NCBI RefSeq assembly: GCF_964355755.1
Contig: NC_092676.1
Coordinates: 26,954,288 to 27,018,287 of the forward strand
Direction: 5' to 3'
Length of the DNA: 64,000 nucleotides
Source of the DNA: Antedon mediterranea
Lineage: Eukaryota; Echinodermata; Crinoidea; Comatulida; Antedonidae
Position numbers and translations under genes: made by a program. Positions 1 to 13,600 of the stretch are shown piece after piece. The notes below the pieces were generated by a model, which made no database searches, was not told the DNA's origin, and worked only from the letters and a program-made list of their open reading frames with translations. Each line of letters begins with the position of its first letter. The stretch's first letter is position 1.

Positions 1-1449
1 CATTCACCCCTGTTTTTCTAATATTCCACAAGTTGAGCAAACATCTTGACCAACCTGATTTTAAGCTTGCCTGCTTTTCAGGAATTTTATTTTTATAATC
101 CAGTGTTTAGTTTACCTGAGGATGAGGTTTAGTGAGGTAGTTATAAGCGGATCTTCATATTAAGATTGTACCATAAAATGTCAGGTATGTCATAAATACA
201 AATCGTAAGGTGTTAACATTTTATAATTTATTAGAATACCATTTTCAAGCTGTGATTACCAGTGTATTATGTAGATACAGTGTTTATGAGTTTTATCAAG
301 ACAATCTAATAACAGGATGATGTTCCAGAGATTAAATGATTTATCTGTCGCTGCGACATGTTCAGTTCCATGCCCCTTAAACTTTTTGACTGATTTTCTA
401 TTGGTCAATTGGCTTCCTCAAAGAGACACCACGCCACGAAGAATACACTGCGAAGAATATGTACCTAGTACAGTATTGTTTTTATTTGTCAAAGAACTGT
501 TACCAGTTCCTATCTTGGCAAGGCAAGCTCAGTCTCCTGTTGTTAGATTTCCTTGGTTTTATTACATGTATTTGTCCATCCTTGCTCCGTTGTTAGGTCA
601 GAGTGGAAATGGTATAGAACTGGACCTTTTAGAGGTGGGCTTTGCCTAATGTGCATTTCAATGTCAAGAGCTTGGGAAAATCAACCCGTAGCCATGAATT
701 TTACAGAGGATTCATTTTCCACAACAGGGCTCAGGGCAAACAACATCACTTGGCAGGGTTTCTGGTTTGAAAAATGTACTTTAGCAAAAGGGGGGGGGGG
801 GGTTCAAATCCTCAAATCTTCTAGGATACAGGTTTAAAATTATCTACATTTTACAATTCTTTCATCCAGTATATGATTTGACAAATTGACCAAAGGATCA
901 GCATACTATAGCAATTTGCACCTTTAAATAGACCTTTTTAATCTTTTTCTACTCTGTGATTAAGCGTTGCTGAAGCTGCTAAATATCCGTGTTGATGGTT
1001 AAATAATTCAAATACTTTCAAACTAATCCTTTAAATTTAACCACCTTTAGTTCCGTTAAAGAAGATAAAAGAATCTTTCTCTCCTATTTAATGATTAATG
1101 CGCCACTATTGAAGCGCTGAAGCCTCACTTCTTATCTGTCATTATCACATAACAATAGTTTATTGTCGTTAACATTGTATACATAATAGATGAACTAACT
1201 ATTGTTATTTGTAGACTTCGTGTCAGCTTATAAGGCTCCATAGTTTGATAATAAGCCACCGCACTGAAGATTATATCGGGTTAGAGTGAAATTCCCTAAT
1301 AATTATATACACTATGGTTTATTGAAAAAAATTGATTTACGATCAATGACCTTTGTAGAGTGTGGTTATCGAGAAGTTATATAATAACTCCTTGGTGGTT
1401 ATATATTGTACAATTGATTGTGTGAGACTTGGTAGCTACCACACTTTTT
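1..1449. other. non-coding DNA upstream of the ANKS1-like first exon
   Basis: No exon-like segment is convincing here. Open frames at 317-649 and 553-837 have no recognisable domain and no supporting splice structure. A run of 14 G residues lies at about 790-803. It is either intergenic DNA or an intron of a longer ANKS1 transcript whose ankyrin exons would lie left of the window; the sequence does not distinguish these. Confidence 0.5.
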
Positions 1450-2303
1450 GGGCCTGTTTCTATAGAGCAGAGAATACGGTTTTGAATACCGTTCTTTTCA
1501 AGAACCGTTTTTTCTTGCCAGCAGAAATGGGTCCCCACAAAAAACCACAAAAAAGAACCGATCTTAAAAACGGTTTCAAAAATCCCAATTGATTGCGGTC
1601 TCGATCGCAAAGAACCGTTCTGAAACCGGTTTCCGCGGAGCAATTTTTAGCTGCAACACAATCGCGGTCTCAATTTGACCCCAAAAACTGAACTCTGCAG
1701 TCTGCTGCACTGGGATGATTGCGGTCATCTCGCAGTCAAACTCGCGCGATAGGACTTAGGCCTAAGTCATTTTTATTTCTCTAGATAGTGAGTATTTTAT
1801 TTAACTAAAAAATGTTGACCGATGCCATTACGAGGTTCGTAAAAAATATGTGAAGGAAAGAAGATGAGGGGACTTGTCGGGAGTTGGAAGAAAGACTCAC
1901 GTATTAGGCCTAGGCCTACATGTTTTTAAGAACATTGTGAAGCGTGTGAAAAATAGACGAGTTCAACTTGACAATATCAGAGGGTGCGACGTACCTATAC
2001 TTTAACCAAGGACCACAATAACGTTTCAGGTAATAATTCCCCCTTCTATGGTGAAATGGATGCTATTTCTTGGGGATCGCGCTATGCGAAAAAAAGTAAA
2101 CATGACCTCGATCAAATCGCGCTTCCACCTAACGAACTGCATTGTGGTGTATATAATGACGTCATTCATAACGAACGCACATGGATGGAACCGGTTTTAT
2201 TGGAGTAAAAATTGAGCTGCAACGCGATCTTTATTTATAAACAACAGCCGAAACCGGTTTCCAAAAAACCGTTCTTTTTTTATTTTTCAATAGAAACAGG
2301 CCC
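1450..2303. mobile_element. 854-bp non-autonomous DNA transposon with inverted ends
   Basis: The left end GGGCCTGTTTCTAT (1450-1463) is repeated in inverted orientation at 2290-2303. Inside, AACCGTTCT and GAAACCGGTTTCC motifs recur close to both ends, and a GAGCTGCAACGCGATC-like segment recurs near 1650 and 2212. Base composition is more CpG-rich than the flanks. There is no transposase-like reading frame, so it is non-autonomous. The flanks are both T-rich, so the target duplication cannot be assigned and the superfamily is left open. Confidence 0.7.
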
Positions 2304-4309
2304 TTTGTGGCAGATTTCAATTGTGAAGTTTAGTGTGCAGTCAGGAAAAGAAGTCATAGACAGCGATTTGTCGTGTTATTCGTAAAAAAAACATTTTTTG
2401 CACACAGGGCAAATCATAAACTACTGAAGCTAAAAAGTCTATGACAAGTCTATGGGATAGGAGAACAGCATTCTGATGAAACATGGAAAACCTGGAAACA
2501 TTCAAACATTTATCATTTTTCTTTATATCCACAAACAGAAAAACTACTAAACCCAGGGCGACAGAGCTTAAGGGACCCAGAGCATGAGGGCCCCTTAGAA
2601 GTGCTAAACCAGGGGTCTTTGCACCCTGTGTTATGCCACTACCAGTGGTTACATTAAGTTCTGAAAAGTGCCGATTATCCTGGTTTTCTATCGTTAATTG
2701 AAGTTTATCAAAGTTAAAACAAGCCAATGAACTTTAAACTATTCACAACAAAACATCATTTTGGTTAAAAGACAGTTTGGACTTTATTCATTTTGACATC
2801 ATTGCTCATGTAACCGTATCATTAATATTATGTATCATCATTTCATACGCAGGTGTCGCCTTCCAAAGTTCGTTTTCTAATTACAAGTTACAAAAACATG
2901 AATGACATATTTATTGTTTGTAATATGAATCATTATTGTTTGTTTTGCTGATTGGCAATACTACAAAGAAGCTGTCAATAAAATATACTGTTTCAAAATG
3001 TCAAGTTTAGGTCAGGTCATTGAGGTTGAAATGTGGTATGGTAATTAAATTTACATAATGATTAGCAATGAACCATTCTATGTTGTTACCTGCAATATTT
3101 TTTACCTTGTTCTCTTGTACTCCTTAATGTTACAACAGCGCCCTCACGTGAAACGCACATTAATATACTATGGCTTGTAATAGAAATTGAACCAAAATGA
3201 CATGCAAACAAATTATGTGTATACTGTCATTCCAATTCATCACATGGTTTAAAAGCCTTTAGGCCACAATAGTTTGAGTATTGTGCTTTATAGTATAGGC
3301 TACTGTCAAAACCTTACCAGAGTTTTGTAATAGTGATAATAAAAGCCTAAGTATTAACATAATCATGGACCTATAAATTACTCATTTATAGGTCCACGCC
3401 ACAATGATAAGCTGTCAGCTTTTGTGTAATAAAGTTTGTTCAGCTTTATTGCTTATTGTTCTTTTAGTTTATTAATGTGTTTGATTTTATTAAATTTATC
3501 TTGTAAGTTACTAATGGATTTGTTTATCTTATAAACTAATTTATTTGTGTCTGTATGGTAAATGAGGAATTTCCAAGAATACAGTCAAATACAGACAGAC
3601 AGTCAATATTTAGTTTAATTCACTAGACAAATTATGTACCTATAGATTTGAGCCCTATAAGGGGACAATTGAATAAAGTCTCATTTAGTCCTGATTAAAT
3701 TTGAACAGCAATAAATAAAAATAAGTAATAAAAATTGTTGAATTGTTACAATATAATATTTTATGAAAGTTACATCTGCATTTGATTATCTTTAAATACT
3801 ATTTTTAAACACTTTTTTCAGAATTTTGTATTATATAATGATATAATATTTATAATTACAATTTACAGTGTGTGAAAGTGCTTTTCATCACCTGTTATGT
3901 TTCTAACTTCGCTCGTTAAGTAAGTTTAATTTCAATTTCAAATTACCTTTCACTTTCGTTCTCAATTTGGAAAAGAGAAGGCGAACGGATTTGTGCATAA
4001 CCGAGATTGGTAAGCTTAAAGTCTCACATAAACATAGAAGTAGAATTAAATTTGTTTTAATTTCAATTTGAAACTCTTCTTCACAAAGCAATAGTGAAAA
4101 TGTTTAACTACCATCAATCATTTGTTTTCTAAAGCAACGTGGTGTTTCAGTAACTTACCACAATTAGATAGAAACTGTAACTATGTTGACTAAATTCAAA
4201 ACCATTGGCGTAATCTACAGGAAATGGCATAGTACAAAAATATATTTCTTAATCACACGGAAATATAGAAAAAACAATTTGATTAGGGTTTTTTTAGACG
4301 ATACGTGAG
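2304..4309. other. AT-rich non-coding DNA
   Basis: No supported gene. A small stem-loop at 3367-3395 has 12-nt perfect arms (GGACCTATAAAT) around a 5-nt loop. The reading frames at 2341-2727 and 3903-4091 on the - strand have no recognisable content. Confidence 0.5.
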
Positions 4310-4616
4310 CTAGCCTAATCCGTCTCAGTTGCATACGTCGTTAGAAAGCCGTAGACAACCCCTCGTTAGCATCAGACCACCAAGCATCACAGCAGTCAGC
4401 AGGTTTGATCGTACTTGTGAAATTGGAAGCTCATCTGGTCAGTGATCGTCGTCGTGTTCGTGTTTACTCTAAGATTGGATAACTGAAACTTGCCCAGGGC
4501 TTTAGTTGTCTGATTGTGATACAACAGTATTGGATTTTCCAAGTAGCGAGCAGTGTTCTGTTGCTCCTGTTTATGTCATATTGATAGGATTAATTGGTGC
4601 TTTGTCAACGAAATCT
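4310..4616 (+). promoter_or_regulatory. putative promoter and 5' UTR of the short ANKS1-like transcript
   Basis: CpG dinucleotides cluster here (ACGATACGTG, CATACGTCG, GATCGTCGTCGTG and others) in contrast to the CpG-poor surroundings. The segment runs directly into an ATG (4617) followed by an open frame and a splice donor. No TATA box is obvious. The transcription start is not fixed by the sequence. An alternative is an internal exon with an acceptor at ..CTTTAG (4505), whose frame is open from there into the ATG. Confidence 0.4.
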
Positions 4617-4674
4617 ATGGAAACCAACGTGAAGGATGATATTATACAGTTGGATGAACAGTTGAAAAACTTAG
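4617..4674 (+). CDS. ANKS1B: ANKS1-like, putative first coding exon (ankyrin-less isoform)
   Basis: ATG at 4617 opens 19 codons (METNVKDD...LKNL) plus one base, then a donor G|GTAGAT at 4675. It ends in phase 1, exactly as required by the next exon at 12542, which is open only in the frame needing one donated base (G|GC = Gly). The preceding segment is CpG-rich like a promoter. An upstream stop (4503-4505) and absence of another in-frame ATG make 4617 the natural start. The context of the ATG is weak at -3. Protein evidence for this 19-residue N-terminus is lacking, hence moderate confidence. Confidence 0.45.
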
Positions 4675-7600
4675 GTAGATGTTTTGCCATTCTTGTATGA
4701 AATTTTAGCTTATAATAATAGTATATTTTTAAGGGTATGTAGGCCTACGGTGTCCAAGCTAGATCTGACGCATTCTTGAAAATTGATGCCTAGTTTTTTA
4801 TATTACTGTATCAATAAAGCTGATTCTTCGTACTGTATGTATTATTTCTTCAGTATCAAACATAGGCAAATTATGTAATATAGTATCACATGTGATTCCT
4901 GTATCAGCCTTAACCTTAACATATATGGAGCTATAGTAAAGTGAATTAAGTGAGACAAACCACCAAGTCAATGTTAAATTAATTTGAAAATACAATTAAA
5001 TAATACATTACGATAATGATAGTCAAAGAGGTAAACTACAGCTGCTAAAGTCACCTGCCCACAGGCTCTTGATTAGAGCGATAAATTAAAAAGGAAATTA
5101 GTCATTTATGAAAAAAAAACAAGAGAAACAGCCTGAAACATTCAGGAAACCAAATTTTAATTGAGATGCAGTCTTGTTTTGTATCCAGCTTGTGACAGAT
5201 TTTTTTTTCATTAGCCTAGAAACAAGCTTTTGTATTAGAGTATTGATTATATTTTATGTCCACTTTTGTTATGACAGATTTATATATGTAGACAACTAGT
5301 TTACCCAACATTTCTATACTATAGATACGTACCCATTCTCTTTTCCTTATCTTGTCCAACTTTTTTTGGTGGTTTGGTTTTGTACAGTATGCGTGTGTGT
5401 ATATAATGTGCTTAATAGGAATGATGGTTTCAGACCAGTTTTTAGTAGCATTAATACATTTTACTAGCTGATTTTGATTGTATGCTGGCCTACTAGTAGA
5501 TCCTGCTGGATAGATTCATATAATCTTAAATGCCACGCCTATAAATTATACCCAAATCATTTCCAATCTCATATTAACTTTATGTAGTATATCATATTTG
5601 CTTACGGTAATTCATCAAGATACGTGTGGCGCAGGGTGTTGGACGTTGGATTACTGATCGTGAGACCAAGGTTCTAATCTAACTCTCGCCGCATTGCTTG
5701 TAACCTTAGGCAAGATACTTTACTTACGTTTGCCTATCTCCACCCAGGTGTATAAATGGGTACCCAGTTAGATCAAGACACAACTTTGCTCTGAATACTA
5801 GCTGCATTATGGGAGTTTGTTTCCATACGTGTTTGATCCAAAAAAATGACTGGGGTAATAATGTTCAGCGCTTAGAGAAGCTTGCTTGTAGAGCGCTATA
5901 TAAGAATGAACTATTATTATTATTTATATTTATACATACGGCTCAGCTACAGTGATTAAGTTCACTTAGGTTGACCCTGGTCTCCCCAATTTTATTTATT
6001 TATACTTCTTATATCTATACTGAAATAGACCGAATAAATAATGAAATGAAATGAATATGGACTAGTATACTACACATTATTTACACCCTGTTAAACCTTT
6101 TGAACTTTTGGACACTTTAAGCGCATTATGGTGGTGTAAATACGCGATATTAAGAGAAAGTTTATGTTATTGTTATTATTGTTAGAAAGTAAGAAAACAA
6201 GTAAGATCTAAGTCTGATTAACCAGGCTTTTCATTGGTCCTCATCTATTCTATTAATATAATAATATCAGTTCAAATACAGTTCATGAGTTCCAGTCGTT
6301 TGACAGATAACAAATTAACTATGTAATTGCCAATTCAGGTCACCCATTTGGAGAGTTGATTCCAATTGGGATGATGGGATGCCTAATTCTATAAATTAGA
6401 TTGCATACTGTGAGTTGTAATTTTTTGGTAAGTCCTCTCAATATTTGAATTAATGTATGTAATATTGGGTCTAATGCACTATGCATTAGTATGGTTTGAG
6501 TAAATAGGTTTATAATGAATGAGATCTACAAATTATATTTCAACGGTGGTGATCCAGTTGGCTTTTAATTATTTCTAGGCCAGAACAATTGTTAGTTTTG
6601 ACTTGCTTAACTTTACAGTACTGCAGTTGCAGATACAGGATCTACAACTGCTTATCTTTTCATAGGCATAGGCTAGATTGCTGTCTGTTGAAAATTGTAA
6701 ATGCAGAACTAACCCCCAAGTCTACGAGACCAGCCCACCATGGTTGAGGCTGAGCTAAGAAAACTTTGAAAAATAGAGCTGCTAAATTGCTCTTGTACTT
6801 TGAAAATGTCAGGTTGCGAGGGGTGCGACCTTTTTACTGATACCAGTATATTCCTGAGCCTACTGACACAAAATAAGAAAATGTTGTCTTGATCGAGCTT
6901 TGCATATTTCTCTGTTCAAATTGTGATACTAGATGTAACTGTTTCGTGATCGTGTACATTATGTGTTTAGATTTTGTTGGAACGTTAATTGAAGCTTGCC
7001 AATAGGTGTTTAAACCTGAACGTCAGTTTGAACACCATAGTTGATTTATTGTTTGTTTATTTATGGCATAAAATTTCCAGTTTCCAGTGTCCGGATTACA
7101 ATAACACCACGGTAATGATATGACAACGCACGCGTTAGGGTCCTCGTGAGCCTATTCTATTTAGTTTGATGGAAATTTAATCTACAATACTGTACAGTAC
7201 TAATCTGTGAATTGTACATTTTAAGGAAAATGTACTATAAGCTCTGTCTACACTACCAAATTAGTTTGACAAAAACGTGTAATGTGACCCAAATATGGTA
7301 GTAAAATGCCTATATATAGTAGTGATATGCCCAAATACAGTAGTGGTATGACATCTTCATGTCCATATTTGGGTACATCACATTTTGATGTCACATAAAG
7401 AGCTTACTAGCTTGGAGAGAGTAGGATACCCTACAAGGCAATTTCATCCCTTGTAATACTGTACAGCTTTACAATTTACTTTATAGAGAAAATAGCTACA
7501 AATTATAAATAAGATATCAATTTCATGGTGATATGGTTTTTATCCAATTTACGTATACTAATACTTTAAAGCGATTGTAGAATATAAATTGAAATATTTA

Positions 7601-10600
7601 ATATTCTGTAGCCGTTTATAGTTTTACTGCAAATCAATCCTATTACATTTCATATCCGTTTAAACGTGTCAACCTTTAGGGAAGGGGTGTGATGTCGGTA
7701 AAATCAATTGCCCTAATGGAATTAAATTGCTACTCTCTAGAGAATTTTTGTTGTTTTTCGGGAACCGGCAGATATGTTTCAAAAGGAATTACAACTATTA
7801 CATACAGTGGGATTGCAGAACTGGCTACAAAAATGGGAGGAGAAAAGAAGGATGCATGGTAAATTGTAGTACCACCCACCTCCTCCCCAAACAACTACAT
7901 CCCTATTTCAATGTTTTAAATAAAAAAAGTAACTTAATATATTGTGACAAAAATATAAGCTGGTCAATATTTGTCAAGACAAATTGCTATCCTTAATTCA
8001 TGTTAAGAAATATTCCGGTCCAGTACAACCATTTTAATACATTAACATTTAAGTCTGGTATTCAAAGAATGCTACATCAGCGTTTAAAAGAGTACACAGT
8101 GAAATTAACAAGTAACAATATTATCACTACTACGAATGAAATGACACTGATATTAAATTATTCAGCTCCTATCAATGTATATTTACATATTAGACAATCA
8201 TATGTAATTATCTATGCATCCATAAGCAAGTAAATAAATATGGTGATTTCCCTGTGTGATGAGCAGCCTATAATCTGCCTGGAAATCACCCAGGCACTAT
8301 AACAGCTGTTACCGTAGCAGTGACAGATAGGCCTTGCATGCAGTAGGGGTAGTTGATGAAACTGCTGGTCTTCATGTTAACATAACGTTTGAGGAATTAT
8401 TTTTGGATTTACGACAACGTTTTGTAGTGACTTTACAAGGATTAATATTATTTTTTGTCGATATTGAACGTTATTGCTGACACAACAGTGTGTTGTTTGA
8501 TGTATCACTGATATGGTATTGATACCACATAATCAGTTGTTATTGGCTTGATTTATTTAACCGGCTCGAGTAAGTACAGTAATTTGTACTAGGCCTAGGC
8601 CATGTACTTACAGTAAAATGGAAGTATGGCAGGCCTCTAATACTAGACCTAATTCATAGATTTATTATGACTCAACTATAGCATACAGTAGGCCTAAACT
8701 AATAGCTTAATGTGGTGGGATGGGAAAACACACTGGGCCATTTCTTTTTACAGGTACTGTATTAGTTCAGGACATGATCTTTGTGTTCTACTACTCCTCG
8801 AAGCCGCAAGGTTTAATTAAGTTTCATTATCAATTTTGTAACAATACATTAATTTTTATTGAGTAAGAATATGTTCATGTTGATTTATGACAGAAGTCAT
8901 GTTTATTGTTAACCAAATGTTTTAACAAGGTATGAGGTTTGAACAATACTGGTACTCATGTGGGTTTGACCACAACAGACACATCAAGCAAGTTCATTGG
9001 CAAATATAAAAGCAAATAAAGTGTTCGGTGTTTGTAAACGATGTAATAGATTAGGTATAATAATAATACCACATTTATATAGCGCCCTTTTCATGAGTAA
9101 TCATGCTCAAAGGCGCTTTACAAGCATTATTACCCCAGTATTTTTTTGGGATCAAACACATATGGAAACATACTCCCATAATGCAGCCGGTAACCAGCGC
9201 AAAGTTGTGTCTAGATCTAACTGGGTACCCATTTATACACCTGGGTGGAGAGAGGCAACGTAAGTAAAGTATCTTGCCTACGGATACAAGGAATGCGGCA
9301 AGAGTTGGATTCGAACCTAGGTCTGACGATCGGTAGTCCAACGTCCAACACACTGCGCCACACGCCCTTATATATATATATATATACAGTACCTCAATTA
9401 ATTTACTAAGGTCTTAAAGGTCTAAAGTTAGCCTAAATTAGGAGATGATTCAATTCAATTTGTTGGGATTGTACTCAAGCATTGGATTATACATGGTCAT
9501 ACGGCAAAACCAATGTTTGTTGTCTAGTAAGCGTATTTATTTTTAGACCAGGTCTGCAAGAGTTTATGATGGTTGTGTTTGCTTTGAAGAAGATCCCATG
9601 TATTCAATTAAATTTTGAGAATTGTATCGCTTTTTAACATAATTTCAGAACCAACTAATTGAACTTGTCACTCATTATTATGATAAGTTGAAGTACTTTA
9701 CTAGAGGAGAAGTTGTTACTGTTCCCTTTATTAGCTAGAGGCATTTCATACAATCCCAGGCTGGTGTAAAATGTCTAGGCTTTAGCAGTTAAGGTGATAG
9801 TCTGTAATGATCCCATCATGCTTTGACACTTGTATCATTGTCGGTAAGAATGGATCCAGCGGTCGATTAAACATGCCGCTTCCTGCCTACTGCAGCAAGT
9901 GAATTAATGTATGATTTAAATTATTAACAGGGGGACTGGAATGATAAGAATGCTGAAACTAAATTTAGCCAACTTCAATGTGGAAGTAGTTACAACTAGT
10001 GGTAACCAATAGGTCTATCAGACTGTTCTATTTTGGCGAGATCTAGCTCCTCGGACTCCTCATTAGAACTAGTTATAACCTGTTACCTATAGGGCTATCG
10101 GCAAGGAGTCGAGGCTCACTCGCTTCATGGTCCTGTTGGTAGAACAAGTCTTCTCGGATAAGGACTATACAACATAGGTCCAGTGTACACATCTGGCTCA
10201 TGTGGACTTTAAAGAACTACTTACATCTTTTGGAAGAGTAGGAGGTTACCCCCACATTCACACATCCACTGTCACACACAGACTGTTTTTATCAGCATAT
10301 GCTGTTTAGGGTCACCCTCTTCAAATACGGTGAAATTTAAAAAATAAAATTCTGACTCGTCTGTTTTGAGGAGATCTAGCTCCTTGGACTTCACTGTTTC
10401 CGTAAGAGCAATGTGAATAGGTGTTATGTGCGAAGTTTGAGGACCTTATAAGCGATCTGTTAAATACGCCAATAAAAAGAACCAAAATATAATTTTATTT
10501 ATTTCAAGTCTCCCCTCTTCAATAGAGGAATACAGTGATGATTTCAAGTTGCTCTCAACAATCTTTTTCTCACTAAGAAACCGAGCAGTTATCGTTAATC

Positions 10601-13600
10601 CACCTCATAAAATAAATTAATAAAATGACTAATATGTTGCGAACACACCCATGTTATTAACAAAATTCTCTGATTATAAAACACAAATGGTTTCATTAAC
10701 AATAGGTCATTGTTCGCTGGAAAATGAATGGAAATGTTAATAAGATGACTGTGGCTTGTGCTGGTCAGTTGTGAATAAACTAATCAATATCATGACACAA
10801 TATCTAATTTTAAATAAAGACACAATGTGTTGAAAATCCTGGAAGGAAAACGAACCAATCAGAGTTCAAAGTATAATGGATACTTTAATTTAGTTACGAT
10901 AAAATCAAAGGATAGACAGACTATATGTGTGTGTATGTAATACAGCATCCAGGTACTTTAGTACATATATGATTGCGTGTAAAGTATACAGTACTGCTGT
11001 TGGATTGTCGTCGTTAAGGTAAATTTGTCTTTGCAGAGCACTATATATCAGTGCAGTAGATTTGGTATGGTTTATTTTATATCATAGTGCCACTGTAGTT
11101 TGGTGCTCACCTTCTACTTCCAGGCTGTTAGGTTCAAGCCCCTCACTCTTTAATTTTCTCATGCAATAAACATTGCCACTAACTAAAGCCGTGTGGCACT
11201 GTTCATCCATAATATTGCATATTTTTGCTTTGTTTTGATTTCATTATTGCGTTCTTCTGTAAATGGTCTGGCAAAACACAAATAAAGTTCTGTCTACACT
11301 ATCAAACTTTATGTGACAACAAATGTGATTTTGCCCATATATGGACATGATGATGTCATATCACTACTATATTTAAGCATATCACTACCATATATGGGCA
11401 TATCACACTTGTTTGTCACGTAAAGTTTGATAGTGTAGGCAAGGAAAAGTTGTCAGAAGAAACAGGGGTTTGGTGGAAGATGACATTAAACAAACCGACG
11501 ACTTGGGAGGTATTTGATTTTGTTCAACAAAAATGTATCAATGGTGATCTTTGTAGCAGTATTGTTAATCATTTCGACTTAGAATAATTATCTTTATCTA
11601 TTGGAATCTATTGTGATTGTAACAATAATCATTTGGACATTGATAAGACTAGCTTTCTATTGTAATGTAGAGAAAGACCCTGGAAATAGTCAGTCAGGCG
11701 GAGATGATACTTTAGAAATGGTCATTACATATTGTACACTCGCTTTCTACAGATAAGACTTATTTCAGTTTTGCAAACATTTTGCTACAGAATCTAACCA
11801 GGGAAGAGTGTCTTATTTAACTACTGTATTTACCGGTTGTCTTATAAATACCAGGGCCGTAGCCATCAGTACGGTTGGTAAGGTTTCAACCTGACCACTT
11901 TGTCACAGGGGCCTTTGACAACCTAATGACTTGAACAGAGATTGTTCCCTTTTCTTGGGAAAACCGCACCGCTTTATTTCTTGTGGCTACATCACTGAAT
12001 ACTCCATCTGACAAAGAGGCCATCATAGATCAAACATTTTGCATTAAGGACTGTCTGGTCTTGTGCAAGTGCAAGTTCTAAACATTCGCTTTGTAGGTAC
12101 TCGTTCTGTAAGAGGTCGTAGGTTAGACAGACTGACAGAGTGACATCATACAAAATGAAACTTAAGTTTATTAGTTAGGCTCAATACGGTAATAACATTA
12201 AGTTCCATGTTGAGCACTGTGTAAATTATTTTTTTTTAGATACAATGTTTAATTTATTCAGAGTGTTGCAGGTTTTGAATATTCTTTTATTCATGATTTT
12301 TGTGTGCTGGATTATGTTAATACAGTATGTATGTTATGTTGCAGTGTCTCAATATTCTCACTTTTTATGCCATTTTGAGTTGAGTTGCTGTTATAACTCG
12401 GAGAATACATTATTTTTGGTTTTGACCTTTCTATCTTGTTTGAGTACAGCATCGGGGCATATTCAAGAAAAATGTTAATTTTATTTTCATAAAGTATTAC
12501 TTGCTTTTCAAATATTAAATTCATTTATTTCCTTTTTTCAGGCCTTATCTATGGATCCCTTCGTGGTAGTAGAACATTTTCGGTAGCTGCGTCAGACCGG
12601 TTTTCGATAGCGTCGCTGGAACGTTCTCTTGGTTCAGATAGTAGTAGTGGGCAACGTCGCTCTGTGTTCAGTATGAGTATGGAAGAGATATGCAACATGG
12701 CAGCACAGGCCAGTGCTGATGAAGAAAACAATGAAGATTGGGCTAAGGTATGTTTCAATTCTTAAGCTCTCTGTCTACGTCACTATCAATTTTTATGTGT
12801 CATATCACTACCATATTTGGAAATATCACAACCATATTTAGGCACAGACTGTCTCAACCAACTGTTGCAATCTTATAAATGGGTGCATGGGTTCGCAACT
12901 GAAACATGCTGCAGAGTAGACAATATGGAGACGTCTCCAGTTCAATATGATTTAGTATTTATTAGTATTATTATTTATTATATAGTGTTTATATATACAT
13001 TATATTTATAATATTATTTTATTTTCAGATCCAAGAAATATTTGAGTCATTAAGATTTCCACTAGCAAGAGAATCAGCCTATTTAAAAGATTATCAAACA
13101 GATTTCCAACACATGCTTCAAGGTATAACATAATTGTACAGGATTTTGATACAGTCTTCTATGGGCCTATAGAATTTATATGCCATCGTCTATGGACATA
13201 TATAATTGATATGACAGCATCTATGGGCCTTGTGAATTCATATGCCAGTGTCTATGGACCTATAGAATTCATATGCCAGCGTCTATGGGCCTATAGAATT
13301 GATATGCCAGCGTCTATGGGCCTATAGAATTCATATGCCAGCGTCTATGGACCTATAGAATTCATTTGCCAGCGTCTATGGGCCTATATAATTCATATAC
13401 CAGCGTATATGGGCCTATAGAATTCATATGCCAGCGTCTATGGGCCTATATAATTTATATGCCAGTATCTATGGGCCTAAATAATTCATATGCCAGCATC
13501 TATGGGCCTAAATAATTCATATGCCAGTGTCTATGGGCCTAAATAATTCATATACCAGCGTATATGGGCCTATAGAATTCATATGCCAGCGTCTATGAGC

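Larger units (their letters stand above)
4675..12541. other. long intron between putative exon 1 and exon 2
   Basis: About 7.9 kb with no further convincing coding exon. It holds two SINE copies, two CArG-bearing MITEs, a 146-bp hAT-like MITE and a dispersed repeat copy, all listed separately. The reading frames at 7727-8233 are AT-rich and featureless. Confidence 0.6.

Noticed and set aside
8997-9353. Open frames of 88-92 codons on both strands
   Set aside because: They run through the tRNA-derived SINE at 9056-9367, including its B box and tail.
11112-11150. tRNA-like GGTTCAAGCCC block
   Set aside because: A B-box match with a poor A box; probably a decayed SINE head and not a tRNA gene.
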